64,000 bases of DNA, from NCBI GenBank assembly GCA_032207245.1, contig CM063505.1, positions 175,135,700 to 175,199,699 on the forward strand. The letters run 5' to 3'. Shown here in pieces: positions 15,135 through 27,600 of the stretch (the first letter of the stretch is position 1; each line of letters starts with the position of its first letter). The stretch comes from Pardosa pseudoannulata. Lineage: Eukaryota > Arthropoda > Arachnida > Araneae > Lycosidae. Below the pieces are notes generated by a model. It was given only the letters and a program-made list of their open reading frames with translations. It had not been told where the DNA came from and searched no databases. Both the position numbers and the translations under genes were made by a program.

Positions 15135-15987
15135 TTTCTTTGCTTCTTCTTTGGGGGTTCACGTGCTAATGTGAACAAATATAGAGAAGCCGTCCTTCAA
15201 GATAAGACCAGGCAATTACTTGCAATCCTTCTTAAAACCTTTTATATTGCTTTTTTTCTTAAAAGAATGTTCTCTTAGGAATCACTTCGTGTGACCTTTC
15301 CGTGCTGTCTCGTTCAATGGCCTCTACCACACACAAGTAACAATTTAGTATTTATAAGTTAAGCTGTAACCTTTGTGGGTTACTTTAAACTCGTTTCCCA
15401 TCTAGAATTCTCCTGAGACATAATTCAAAACTAAAATATTTTTAATATATTATATGTTCTTATAATCTAAATTATTACCTTTAAAATTAATTAGACTTTG
15501 CATTCTTTTCCTTCCTCTGCTCTTGAAAAGTCGTTTCACAAAACCCTCTTATCTTTTCTTTTAAAGGTGTGGAAACTTGCTGTATTTCATTGTATCGAAT
15601 ACATAATACCTTCAATCGAATATTGAACTAGTTTACTTAACAGTTTCAGACAGTTTTTATAACAATATTTGAAGTTTCCCAATAATAATCCTTTCACGAT
15701 ATAATCTGATCATATTTTTAAACAAATTAATTAAAAATAACATATTTGTGTGCTACCGAAGTGGAATAATCTCCACGACAGCTTCAGAAGGTTAATTAAT
15801 CGCTTACGTATCAAAACTTCGATTACGAATGCAACATTATTTCTTTAATTGGATTAAATTGAGAATACGAAGCTCATATAGCCTAGAAAGTGTACTTGCA
15901 GCTGGCTATGGTTTTGAAATTAAAAATAATAATAATAAGCCTCATTATTGTAGTTTGATTTTGCACTAAAATTCCAGTCTTGATTTC

Positions 15988-16165
15988 GCCGAACGATGGC
16001 CGAATGGTTAGGGTGCTGGCCTTTCGGAACCGGAGTTCGTGGGTTCGAATCCCACAGTGGCATGGATGTTCGTAGCCGTTCGGAATCGGCTTTAAGCAGT
16101 AGGTCCCGGTCTCATTAGCCCTCATGTTGCAAAAAGTAGACCGTAGCGCTCCAAACCAAACCAAA
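15988..16165 (+). mobile_element. tRNA-derived SINE, intact copy
   Basis: 178 bases flanked by a perfect 14 bp duplication CCAGTCTTGATTTC (15974-15987 and 16166-16179). The head is tRNA-like, with an A-box-like GATGGCCGAATGGTTAGG and a B box GGGTTCGAATCCC, so it carries an internal pol III promoter. The body continues GTAGCCGTTCGGAATCGGCT, then the tail CCAAACC repeats. It was moved by a LINE enzyme in trans (family knowledge). Confidence 0.93.
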
Positions 16166-16440
16166 CCAGTCTTGATTTCTTAGAGAGAATTAAATTAATA
16201 ATTAATAGCCGTACACGACACTGTTATCCTGTATATGTTTAAATTTTAAATTTATTTACACTTATAATATATGCAGAGAAAAGTACGCACTAATATCACA
16301 AAATTGAATGTCTTCCTACTGGTAGTGTACAGAAAAAGAAAATGAGATTGTTACACTATGTTGCCAGTATGTGAAAAGTAAAAAAGGAAATGGGATTCAC
16401 CACATCTTAAATGAATGCTAATAATTACTTATTTCAACAA

Positions 16441-16615
16441 GTTTAGTTTGGAGTACGACACGGCCTACTGTTTTGCTACCTGAAGGCTAATGAAACCGAA
16501 ACTTAATACTTAAGTCCGATTCCGAACGACTATGAATATCCATGCCGATAATAGAATTCGAACCCATGAACTTCAAAACTGAAAAGCAGCGCCCTACACA
16601 TTTGATCATCTTTCG
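16441..16615 (-). mobile_element. tRNA-derived SINE, old degraded copy on the minus strand
   Basis: Starts near GTTTAGTTTGGAG, then CCGATTCCGAACGACTATGA, ATTCGAACCCATGAACTTC and a GATCATCTTTCG end that corresponds to the tRNA head. Many substitutions. It sits about 275 bases from the intact plus-strand copy, so the two form an inverted pair. Confidence 0.75.
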
Positions 16616-17816
16616 ACAGGAAAACTAGATAAAATGCACAAACAAAAACAGGAAAAAAATAAACTTCATTAAAGCTACAATGAAATGAAATAAGATTCAG
16701 ATTTTGTAACTTAAGTAAATCACGTGTTGTACTATAAACGGAATATCACTTTGATACATTTTTCTATTAATATCTGTTGATTTGTGAAATCAATGTAGCG
16801 GAATTAGTCTTAAGTATTATAGTTCAACAAAAGAAAAAATGGGATTTAAAATGTAAGCTAAGAAACTAAATCGAGCCTTTCCTCCTGATAAGAGCTAAGA
16901 CACATATTTATTTGTGTTTTTCAACCTTGTAGATTTGTTTTAAAATTGCTCGATTTTTTTACTTAAATAACTACTACTTTTCCAATTTACTCTTTTATGC
17001 GACTTAAAAATTGTTAAAAAAAAAAATTATCTCCCTTATGCACCCACACTTTACAAGGTTGTATATGGCTTAACAGATGTGCTGAAATTGCGATGGCAGA
17101 TGAATACTAATATTCAGGTGACTTTTCAAATGGAAGATTTGCCCTTGATTTTCAAATGCAGCTGCGATTTCACTAAGAAGCTGCGCACACATCCTTCTTA
17201 TTTGAGAACAAAATGTACACAAGCAGCAATTCGCATGACTTGCATCTGCTTCTGTCTAGCGCAACAAAAACGGATTGACAGTCTTGAGAGCCTTGGAACA
17301 TAAGAAGATTTTTTAACTATATCAAATAAATTTCTGTAGGAAACGTTTTACTTGGTGCCCTTTGTTTATAAACCTTACTCTTATAATCTCTAATTATTTT
17401 ATCCACAAACTATAAACGATCAGAAATAGCACTAAGTAATTCCACCTAGCATGCATTATATTATTTTTCTTCTCATATCTCGTATAAGGAAAAGTCTTAT
17501 ATTAGGGGTTCCAATTTGTAAGGGCTCGAAGACCACATTGGGAACATTTTATGTATGCTTGTAAGCTGCATTGTCATAATTCGCCAATTCTTTTAAAATT
17601 CTGCAAGTAGAACAGAGGTGTACCAGTATGAAATATGTGCATAATTTAATTAAAACAAAGGGTTTAGTCATTTTGGTTGCTTAAAGCAATTAGAAACACC
17701 TGGAATCATAAAAATAGATATCCTTTACAAAATTAAAAACTGATGAGATCTCTTCTTCGAACTTCTGTCGATTCGACGTAGGTTATCTTTCTAGAGTTAA
17801 TACAAATATTGCCATG
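16616..17816. other. Intergenic, one unassigned open frame
   Basis: An open frame at 17079-17303 (74 codons, Cys-bearing) is less AT-rich than its surroundings, but shows no domain I know and has no splice context; probably non-coding or a relic. Confidence 0.4.
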
Positions 17817-17820
17817 TTAA

Positions 17821-18463
17821 CACATTGTATGCGGGACACGTACTAGTACGTTTTCTGACGATTGATACTTGAGTGCGGGTCACGTACTAGTACGGGTTAG
17901 TGTAACAACATGGTTTGTTTGTGGGTACAAAAATAACGGTATATACAGGAAAACGAAGCCGAATGTTCTTGTCTACTACATAGATTCTGAAAAAATTGAG
18001 ACAAATAAAAACTAGTTTTTACATCAGTAGATGCAGAACCACAGAACGGAAAGGTTGATTAAAAAATCAATTTAGATTTAAAATTAACTTTTTATTTATC
18101 CTTGCGAAAATATTATATATATATATATGTATTATTTATATATTATATATATATATATATATATGTATATTTATATATTATATATATATGCATATTTATA
18201 TATTATATATATATATGTATATTTATATATTATATATATATATGCATATTTATATATTATATATATATATGTATATTTATGTTAATTTGTATATATATAT
18301 TTATATATATATATATTTGTTTATATATTTCAATATAAAATACAAAAAGTTGGTTAAAAACGTAATTTTCGATCTATTGAGATTTAACTGAATAACTAAA
18401 TTTACGAGCAAAACGCCCGCTCCTGGTACAATTCCGCTGCGAAATGTACCCGTACACAATGTG
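17821..18463. mobile_element. Probable TTAA-flanked piggyBac-like element with subterminal palindromes
   Basis: The left flank is TTAA (17817-17820) and the right flank is TTTA (18464-18467), one base changed. The tips match as inverted repeats: CACATTGTATGCGGG at the left, CACATTGTGTACGGG inward from the right (13 of 15). Just inside the left tip are two copies of CACGTACTAGTACG (about 17838 and 17881), each holding the palindrome GTACTAGTAC. The centre is a TA-rich 27 bp tandem array. Superfamily placement is inferred from TTAA alone. Confidence 0.55.
18163..18290. repeat. 27 bp tandem array, about five units
   Basis: G(T/C)ATATTTATATATTATATA units start near 18165, 18190, 18217, 18244 and 18271 (spacing 25-27). 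The second base alternates T, C, T, C, T, giving a 54 bp higher-order dimer. It lies inside the TTAA-flanked element at 17821. Confidence 0.8.
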
Positions 18464-18467
18464 TTTA

Positions 18468-21400
18468 GTAAACTAAATTTATCTAGAAAGTTAGTCAAGT
18501 TAAAAAAATTCATTAATTTTTCCTACTTTATTTTTTCAAAAATTTGCTAAGCACCAAACATAAAATCATGACTATTTATAACTTAACAGAAAATATTATT
18601 GTAAGAATGCTGTTCCACTCTCATAACCGTACATTTTTAGTCATTGGGATTTTCCCTGTCATTCCATGAAAAGGTTATGCGTTAGCAATGGTCTGATTCG
18701 TGCATGAGTTTATCGATCGGAAAGTGCTCCTAAATTTCCCCTGTTTAGGCGAAATCGACCAACATATCGTTGAGTTTTTTCAACCATGCAGTGTAAACGG
18801 CTCCAACGCATATACTTAATGCACTGTGACTATATACTGCGTCTGACTTGTTATAAATCCCTGTGTTACATACTTTAAATATCTTAAGTAAACTTTCTCT
18901 TTTTTTTTTCCATTGAAGCCTTTTGGAAACTGAAATATAAAGCACAAAGAGAATACAAAATAAAGTTCGATTAATTGGATTGCAGTAATTAAAATTCGGT
19001 TTGGTTTCATCAATACATAGCAATTATTTATAATATGCACCGGTTAGGCTATTTTGCAAAATTTCGATAATGGGGTTTATTTAAGTTTTAAGAATTTATA
19101 TTGACACTGAGTCTTAAATTGAGCGTCATGTTTAATTAAAAGTTTAGAGTATTTCGATGCAGATAATGACATAGTAATTGAACATAAGCCTGTGTTGGAG
19201 CTAAGAATACCGAATACCATATTATCATTTACACCAAAAATATCCGCTTTTGCCTTTATATTTCTATTCTTTGTAGCAGATTCTGTACCGTTAGATCTAT
19301 TTCGTAATTCTATATTCCATGCATAGTTTCTTAAGGATTTATTTGTATATTAAGATCGCCAAATAATGAACCTATAGTTAACAAGATGAATATGGTTTGC
19401 TAAGTTTACAGAAGTCTATGAGCGTTCATATTAAATAAAACAGACTTTAAGGTCGAAATAGTTTTACAAAAAACTTAAGATAGCTTTATAAAATATTTCA
19501 AAAACATGTACATAAAAAATGACTTTAATACTGAGCATATATGTGATAAGCACTGCAGATAGCAGTTTCGAAATCAGAGGAAGTTTACTGGCAGAGGATG
19601 ACAAAGTGAATGTAGAGGAAGACATAAATGATTATGGTAAGTATGCAAAAAACAATTCATATGTGGGGAAAGTCTATTAAAGCTACATTCATATTTTAAT
19701 GCTATACATGATGCGTGAGTAAATTGATGCCCTAATTGATGTATGGTATTAAAGATATGAAAAATATGTAGCATTTATATACATGAACTACTTTTTATTT
19801 GTACATACTTTAAATGCATTAAAATTTTTAATAAAACTAAGATATATTTTTACAATAATTGGGTGACTAATTTAAAGGTTTCAATGCATGCTGCTTGCCA
19901 GCGTAAATCTTATGTTAAAACCTTCTAACTAGCTAATGAACATAACTATCCTTTCACAATATCGAAGTGATGTTTATGAATAAAATTTCAAAACGATAAA
20001 TAATACACTAGCGACAGTGTGACATTACTGTTTCCCTAGATAGTTAAGTTTGATATTTGTATGCATTAAGGAAACAGCTAAAATTGAGACTAACGACCAT
20101 GTTTTGAATTTATTAATAAAGGGAGAAAGGGATATATTACCTGTATTTTCGTGTGATTATGTAAGGTATGCTAGTTATCACCTGTCACATTTAATGATCT
20201 TTCAGTAACGCTGTGCATACTTACATAAGAATAAACACAACAGACATCGACACGACAGCATTGCAACTCATTATGTGAAACTGCCAGATTTGAATGAGAA
20301 ACTGCTACAAGAATATTCCATTCAAACTGTTGTCAAAACAGGAATATGTCTATTCCAAACGTAACAATTTAAAAACGCAGTAATTACAACGTTAAAACCG
20401 CGAACTGTATAACTCTCACTTCGAGTAATTTATAATGTCATAAACTGTTATGTTAATTCTATGTTTGTCCATTGTACTCATAATCTAGTTTGTTTTATTA
20501 TTTTGCTATGATCATTTAATTCGACCCCTTCATATCTCTTTTATTACTTGCATTAAATTTTGGTTTAAGAAGATGATTAATTTATTTGCTCTTTTCTGTT
20601 TTGTATCTGCCCTAAATATACTAATATAGTTATCATATTACGCCTAATGCAATCATGGCTAAATTCGTAATAATGTTAATGCCGTAGACACGATTTTCAC
20701 CTACTTCCTATAGAAAATTGTTCCCCATTTGTTAAGAATCACTGGCTGTGAAAAATGAGGTGTTACATTTTCCCTACAATTTCTTTTCAAGAGTCCAGCA
20801 GTGTCTATTATCATAGTTTGGTTGTTTACTGGTGTTAAATATTACAGTTAACTTTCTTTTCTCTAAGAATTTATCGTGTTTACAACTGTAAAGAAATATA
20901 ACACTGCAACGGTGTTATAGTAAAAGTTTTGTAATTTAGGAAGTGTTACAAAACTGAATATGCATAAAGAAATAAGGCGGCCATTTTTTTTTCGAATGAA
21001 AAAGAGAACTAAATATTGATAAAGGAGGACAGAAGCAAATTAACGAAACAAATATTGCAAATAAAAATATTATTCGATACATCAATAACTAAACGAAAAG
21101 CATTATAATACAGTAAAATCTCGATACAGCAATATGGCGGAGACCCAATGAAATTATCGTTATACATGAATATTTCGTCATGTAGAGAAATGATATAATT
21201 TCAATCTACAGCACTTCCATTATGGCTGGTTTAATAGGTAACAATTATAAAAATTTTCTTAAAAAGCATCAAATTCTTAAATAATGTGTAAGTATAAAAA
21301 AAAATTTTAAATAAATTGTGAGAAATAGCGTGAAATAGCGTAAAATGAATTTGTATAAGCATTTAAATCCGTAGACCGAAAAATTCAAAGGCATGATAAC

Positions 21401-21652
21401 CGAATTTAGATGATTTCAAACAAATTGGTGTTCTTTCGGAAATAAAACATCATTTCTAACTGATGGTATTCATCCATGTGTGGTCTAGTATTTTTTAAAT
21501 CAGGATGCCAGGATAAGTAATATAAGTGACCTTAAATTATTTATAGTCGATTTATATTTATTTCATACAAAATCATAGTTATTCGTTATTCAAAGTCATC
21601 GTCCAAAATTCGTTAATCATGTTAAACATATTAAAAACTGAGATCTCAGTTT
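18468..21652. other. Intergenic, nothing recognised
   Basis: AT-rich sequence without recognisable exons, RNA genes or repeats. Overlapping minus frames near 18745-19040 are chance frames. Confidence 0.5.
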
Positions 21653-21664
21653 CCTTGTCAACTT

Positions 21665-21847
21665 TTGGCCGAACGATGGCCGAATGGTAGAGCGCTGCTC
21701 TTCGGAACCGGAGTTCGCGGGTTCGAATCCCGGTGCTGGCATGGATGTTTGTAGCCGTTCGGAATCGGCTTTAAACTGTAGGTCCCGGTCTCATTAGCCC
21801 TCGAGTGCAAAACAGTAGGCCATAGCGCTCCAAACCAAAACCAAAAA
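21665..21847 (+). mobile_element. tRNA-derived SINE, second intact copy, same family
   Basis: Same family as the copy at 15988, with a shorter anticodon-arm-like region. A perfect 12 bp duplication CCTTGTCAACTT flanks it (21653-21664, 21848-21859). B box GGGTTCGAATCCC is intact; the tail is CCAAACCAAAACC. High similarity to the 15988 copy suggests fairly recent spread. Confidence 0.92.
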
Positions 21848-21859
21848 CCTTGTCAACTT

Positions 21860-23393
21860 AACAATTGGTCACCATTTTTTCCGATGAAAGTGACATAACA
21901 AAGGAGGGTATAGGTAAATTTTAAAAAACAAACAGAAGTATTTTATCTTCCTGATTGCAGTCAAAACAAAGTTACTGCCTACATAAGATTAAACATGCGA
22001 TTTTTTTCATCATTATGAAAAAATTTTGCTATTACATATGTACAGACATCTGAATGACATCTAACAGTATATTTCGAAAATGAGGACATCTAGGAGGACA
22101 ATTTTCGAGGGAGGACAGAACTTACAAAAGGATTCCCTAAAGAAGGATGGTTGGTCACCTTAATAGTAAATGTGAGGCGGACTAGAACCCCTCTGGTAAT
22201 GACTTGGTGACTTGGCGACCGCATCAACGTTGCGCCAGCGAGGTTGCCAAAGAAAAGTTTGATATGCCACAAGAAACAACACTATCTGACCCGAACTGCT
22301 TGATGATGTGTACTTCTCTTTTATATTTTTATTTAATATATGTAAGTGTAATGTGTGTATGCGTGCGAGATAATAAACATATGTTTGGAAATAAGACGTC
22401 TCCATCCTCTGTAAACAAATTAATGAATGCCACAACAGGCCTTTCCAAATGTATCATATGTGTCAAATTCATTTTTTTAATATCACCACTTCAAAAGGGT
22501 TTTCATTGTTATTATTTTTTATAGGCTTTGATTTTCTCGCATATAAGAGTTGAATAACTTAGTTGGATACAAATTATTTTTTAAATCGTACTGTTTCCAC
22601 TTAATTTAACATTTCTGAGATGATTTTTTATGCGCTGACGTTAAAAAATAGAACTTTTTAAAAAATCTGGTAGTTTATAGTGATATTTTTATGGATGTTT
22701 ATATCGCTTTTCAATTTTATTTCTACGTGTTATCTGATGTGCACGAAATTGTTTCTTTTTTTTATTTAAATACTTAAACGCATTTCATTCCTAACTTTGT
22801 TTCTCTTTCTTTTCATATTTTCCCCTGCCGTCTCTCTTCTTTCCTGCTGGAATTTTTCTTCTTGCTCCTTCCAATGACGCACTAAAGCGGAAAACAACCA
22901 AAGGTAAGTGACTTCCATTTTTATCATTTTTAAGTAGCAACGTGAATGGGCGAAAGATTTAAAAAGGGGGATTTTTTTTTCTATTTGAAGATCCACGTCT
23001 CTTATCTTCGAGAAATATGAGGCCAGAAATTCATTTCTAAATTTCTGTCAAAGATGGCTGTAATGAAAAGATAAAGCTCAAGGAAAGTTTCTTTTCAGGA
23101 GTTTATTCCTAACGAAGGAAGGTTTTTAGTTATAAATTAAAACGAGAGGGGGGAAAATTGTTGCTTCTTCAAAATTTTCTGCAATTTTTTAATCGCTTCC
23201 AGAGTGTTACAACCATGAAAAACACGAATTAATTTTGGATTGTTTTGATATAGAAATTTGGTGTATGCTAGACGTTGTGATAAAATGAAAACTCTAAATA
23301 ATCTTCAGGATTTAGGAAAATAAACATGTAATAGAGTTTAAACCAAACAACAAAGCGATCTTCTCTAGCACACTACATACGACGGTAGATTCC
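21860..23393. other. Intergenic, nothing clearly recognised
   Basis: A stretch near 22150-22280 (TTGGTCACC, CGACCGCATCAACGTTGCGC) is GC-richer and may be an element relic. Overlapping open frames on both strands (22090-22524) have no domain. Confidence 0.4.
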
Positions 23394-23478
23394 TTGCAGA
23401 AATGAAAACAGAAGTAGTAGTAAAAGTTGTAGTTACAAACGTGACGTTTAAAAATGGCAAATAGATGTCGCTACAAGA
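23394..23478 (+). repeat. Direct repeat about 85 bases, copy 1 (copy 2 at 23789-23876)
   Basis: The block with AAAAGTTGTAGTTACAAACG, TGACGTTTAAAAATGGCAA and ATAGATGTCGCTACA recurs 395 bases on with a few changes, including an extra GTA triplet. Interval sequence is unrelated. Confidence 0.8.
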
Positions 23479-23788
23479 GTACCCCCATTGAAAAGGGAGA
23501 ACGACAAAGGATAGAAAATACCAATGTACAGAATATATTTTAAAAAATGATGCAATGTTAATGCAACAAATACTGACATTTGCTAATACAATAAATTACT
23601 GATAATAATACACTAAAAAAATCACAATGCAGTAACACAATGAAACATACAAGAAAAATTTTACATGTACAAAAATTACTTTTAATTTTGAAATGAACAT
23701 GATGTCCACTACGAGTGGTAGTTAGACAGATTTGGTTTAGGTTCATTTTATAGAACGATAGATTGTTCCACAGAAGTAGGTGGAAATC

Positions 23789-23876
23789 CCCGGCAGAGAT
23801 AAAAACAGAAATAATAGTAGAAGTTGTAGTAGTTACAAACATGACGTTTAAAAATGACAAATAGATGTCGCTACAG
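23789..23876 (+). repeat. Direct repeat about 85 bases, copy 2
   Basis: Second copy of the 23394-23478 block: GAAGTTGTAGTAGTTACAAA, CATGACGTTTAAAAATGACA and AATAGATGTCGCTACAG. Confidence 0.8.
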
Positions 23877-25378
23877 ATACAATGTAGCAAAAAGGGCCGT
23901 AATGTCAATATTTTATTTTAACTAGACTCGTCTAGACATGTGAATAATTAATTGCTTTGGTAGGCAGTCGCTGACCCTAATGCAGTAAAATATTACTTTA
24001 AAGCGTTGTTAATAAAATGAAATGACAGAAAGTGTTTTTTATCTCTATATTTTAATTTAGAGCTTTGATCAAGTTGTTTTGTTCATAATATCCTTTTTTT
24101 TTACACACACATTTTCTCTAAATATAGGAAATATAGGGATAAATAAAGCTTTATTTTATATTGTAATACCCGCACAAATACGTTATAGCTTAAACCAAAT
24201 AATTTAAAGATTTTAAGAATTTTTATCCCTTTCCGCTACTTTAGGCATCTTAGTTTTGATATCAGTCTGTCATGTTGAAAGTTTTCCTGTATGGCCAATG
24301 GAAAAGATGTGTTCTACCTATATCTGAAAGTAAATTTTTTTCTATTTCAAAGAAATGATAATTCTAATTTAAGATATAAACGGGAAATATGTCAGTCCTG
24401 TAAATTTATTATCTGTCACTCAATACATTTGTAGACGAATTTATATTTCGGGATTAAAGTAATAAGCATATCTCTCTCTGGATAAAAAATATGCTAATTA
24501 ATAAACTATGAAGATATAACATTAATCAATCAGTACAATAATATTCATTTATGCTGATAACTTTGAAAAAATTTCCGGTCTTAAAGATAACTGAATATGT
24601 ACATTCAGTTAAGCTGTTAAAGATTTATTTGTGTTGCCAAAAAGAAAAAACCGCTTGCTAATACTGTATATGATTTCAAATATTTCAAACCGAACTCTTC
24701 CTTTTAACGAGAATATCATCATCATCATCATCATCATCATCATTATTATTATACAATTCGATGTCTGTAATCAGAAATCATATCCACACTTCCACCATGA
24801 TATTTTAAAATAAATTATTTCATCCTAACATTTTAAAATTGATAATAAAGAATTATTGAAATACTAATTATTAGAGTATTTATGTGTTTATTCGCCTATA
24901 TGGCACCAATTCTTAGTTTTCAATACGTTCATGAGAATGCAGGAAATAAATTAGGGAATTTCAAAATCTATTGCTGCCACCTGTCGGTCGAGACTGGAAT
25001 TTTTTGTTTACCTTCCAGCAACTGCTAGTATAATTCTATTCGTAAAAGTTTTCTCATTTTCTGTTTCTCGGTTTTAAATCATAAAATAGTTTTTATTGCC
25101 ACGAAATCCTTCTCCACAAAAAAGTGTTTTTTATTTCACTGTCACTATATCATTTGCTGATGACAAGCATGAGAAAAACTTAATGACCTGAGAAAACAAG
25201 TCGAAATTATAGAGTTGTTTTCTGTGTAATGACCCTCGTGAGTATCATCTTCCTTTCAAAACGTTTGGTCGAGTCTGAACACATTCGGATTTAATTTCTT
25301 GGAAGAATTTTCCACAGAAGTATGCAAATTCAAAGAATATTACCTCATTGTAGTTTAACATTTTCTAATGCTTATCAT
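23877..25378. other. Intergenic, nothing recognised apart from the ATC microsatellite
   Basis: AT-rich sequence with no supported gene. Confidence 0.5.
24717..24751. repeat. (ATC)n / (ATT)n trinucleotide microsatellite
   Basis: About nine ATC/CAT units followed by ATT units. Confidence 0.95.
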
Positions 25379-25393
25379 TCTTGCTTTCTGTTG

Positions 25394-25445
<52 letters not shown>

Positions 25446-25895
25446 ACTGCTACAGTACTGTTACTTGTAGAAGACTATATCTAGTTAACGATATTAATAA
25501 TTAGACTCTTTAGTCCATATTTTTTTAAAAATTCTTATGATTATGTTTTTACTGTAATTTTATTTATCTGCGTTCATTCAGTTTCATTTTCTTATTTAAA
25601 AAGAAAAGTACCCTGGGGCAGTTAAAATATATGCTAAATGTTAAGCTCTCAATAGTTTAGTATTTTCTTATGGGTCTCTTTCTTGCTTTCGGTTGTATTT
25701 TATTTTTTTAAGGATGTTACTGCATTCAGTACTGTTACTTGTAGCAACTGTATCTAGTTAATGATATTAATAATTAGACTCTTAGGCTACACCTCTTCAA
25801 AAGTCTTACAATTATGTTTTTTTCTGTAAGTTTATCTATATGTATTCATTCAGTTTTGTTTTCTTATTTCGACAGAAAAGTTTTCTATGGCAATT
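25379..25895 (+). repeat. Tandem duplication, units offset about 275-300 bases, with T43 tract
   Basis: Unit 1 25379-25623 and unit 2 25679-25895 share TTGCTTTCNGTTG, GTACTGTTACTTGTAG, TATCTAGTTAANGATATTAA and TAATTAGACTCTT. Unit 1 carries a T homopolymer of about 43 (25396-25438) that unit 2 lacks. Confidence 0.82.
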
Positions 25896-26089
25896 AAGAC
25901 TTAAGTTCTTAAAGAACTATATCTTTGCATTTTTTCCTTTTGTATTGTATTTTATTTGTCTTGTATTTTATTACATAATTTTATCAGATTTCTAATCAAA
26001 TAATTTTTATTACAAAATATCATACTAAAATATTTGTAAATCCTCTTTTTTTTCTACATGAGAACTATTAAAATAAGGACCTCTTTCTT

Positions 26090-26142
26090 AAACCCGAATC
26101 CAAACAGTTACAAACATCCATGCCAGCAGTGGAAATTTTTCT
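26090..26142 (-). mobile_element. SINE fragment (same tRNA-derived family)
   Basis: Short piece reading CCGAATCCAAACAGTTACAA then ACATCCATGCCAGCAGTGG, matching the middle of the minus-strand SINE copies. Both ends are missing. Confidence 0.6.
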
Positions 26143-26856
26143 TAAATGAATAACCTTTTAATAACCGTAGTTACCCTTAGCCATTGACAAAACTATACGG
26201 AGAAATATGAAACAAAATTCATCCCTTTAAAACACATTTTAAACACTATCACATGAATTCAGTCACTTGAAAGGTTTTAATTTATATTGTAATTATATAA
26301 AATGCTAGTATTATATAAAATTACTATTTACATTTACATAAGCTTTACAAATATTTGACGTAAACTTTCTCCCCAAGAAATACACATTCAGCAAGTCTAG
26401 TGTAACGAAGGTATATTTAAACTGAACAGAATTACAGAAAGTTTCAGTTAAGTTAAAATGAAAGTAGAAGTAACAATAATTATTGCATGTAAGAATTATA
26501 TTTTAATATATTAAGGAATCAAACTCCATCGTATTATTTGTTAAAATGCTTTCTCAAAGTAACTATCAATTTTTAGTTTCTATACAATATTGTGTAAAGG
26601 TCCTCTGCCAGCGTCTTGACCTAAGGAAATTCCGCCCTGAGTAAACTAAGGAAATGAAAAACTATCTCACCGCAAATTAATGGCTTTGAAACTTCGTAAT
26701 GATTGTAATATTAGAAGAAGCATGTTATGGGTAATTTAACTTGTCAGCCAGGCATCGTATTACTATCTGTCTTATGAAATCGTCTTCAGTATCATCGGAC
26801 ATGAGAGTGACGTTAGCGTAACTAGCTTTCTTTATTAAAGAGCTTTTCTTCTATAT

Positions 26857-27600
26857 CAGAGTTTCTCAAACTTTTTTGATCGCGAAACCTGTAAAACCTT
26901 TTTTTTTTTTTTAAGTTCATGGAACCCTACATTTATTTTTTTTTTATCAGATTTCCATCCTGCTTCTCATCTAATTTTAATAAAACCATTATTTTCTCAT
27001 TACCTACATTTTATTATGCGAAAAAGGGTAGAAAAATTATTCACTAAAACAAAATAGTAATTATCCCATGTTTTTTTTCCTTACCATGTAACCAACACTG
27101 TAACCAGAACACTGTAGCCGTACTAGTCTAAGACAGTTTGGGTTCATTTTAATTTTTGCGTAAGACTGGAACTTGAGCTTGAAATATTCCTTAGTGTCAC
27201 ATAATTTGGTTACGTATGAATGAAAAAAAGCAAAAAATTTTTAATTTTTAACATCAGGATTTTGTCTTGGCTTAAAAAATTGTATTTTTGATTGTATTTG
27301 GCGATTTGAATTATATTTTTGTTAAATTATAATGCAACACGCTCTCGTATTACATTATAATTTATAATATATATTATAAGTATAATATAACACTATAATT
27401 ATAATATAAGTGCATATTATATTACACACATTTGTATTATATTATAATTTGAGAAAATGGTGAGGCATCGCATACAAAACTTTCTAACCCCCACCCCAAT
27501 GAAAAAGTATGTGTGCATCAAAGAAAACATTTCATAGTATAAAATTAGAAAATAATACATAGAACCTCAATGTTTTATTAGAACCCTAGGATTCCAGAGA
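26857..27600. mobile_element. Possible degraded hAT-like element
   Basis: Starts CAGAGTTTCTCAAACTTTTT and GATCGCGAAACC, the common hAT-type end (CAG-GTTTCTCAAACTTT), and there is a late GAACCCTAGGATTCC block like the inner part of the opposite end. No target duplication or clean right end was found. Confidence 0.35.

Larger units (their letters stand above)
14377..15973. other. Intergenic; GC-richer island at about 14430-14580, otherwise AT-rich
   Basis: The island (AGCCTCCACACTATGGCCAG to TTGCGCATCTGGCTAC) contrasts with its surroundings and could be part of an older element truncated by the TTAA element. No protein or RNA match recognised. Confidence 0.4.

Noticed and set aside
15988..16062. 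A possible genuine tRNA gene (A and B boxes present)
   Set aside because: The stretch continues directly into a SINE body and tail and is bounded by a target duplication, so it is a SINE head. The same holds for 21665.
15883..16164. 93-codon minus-strand frame
   Set aside because: It is the antisense of the SINE at 15988 plus flank; the recurrent sequence of such frames reflects repeats, not a protein.
17079..17303. 74-codon frame with several Cys
   Set aside because: Looks more coding-like than its surroundings but has no recognisable family or exon signals; I cannot support a gene call.
18102..18391. Tyr/Ile/Phe-rich frames
   Set aside because: Translation of the 27 bp TA-rich tandem array.
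21852..22162. Possible short transposon with TTGGTCACC ends
   Set aside because: The two blocks do not align as terminal inverted repeats beyond a few bases and no target duplication is present.
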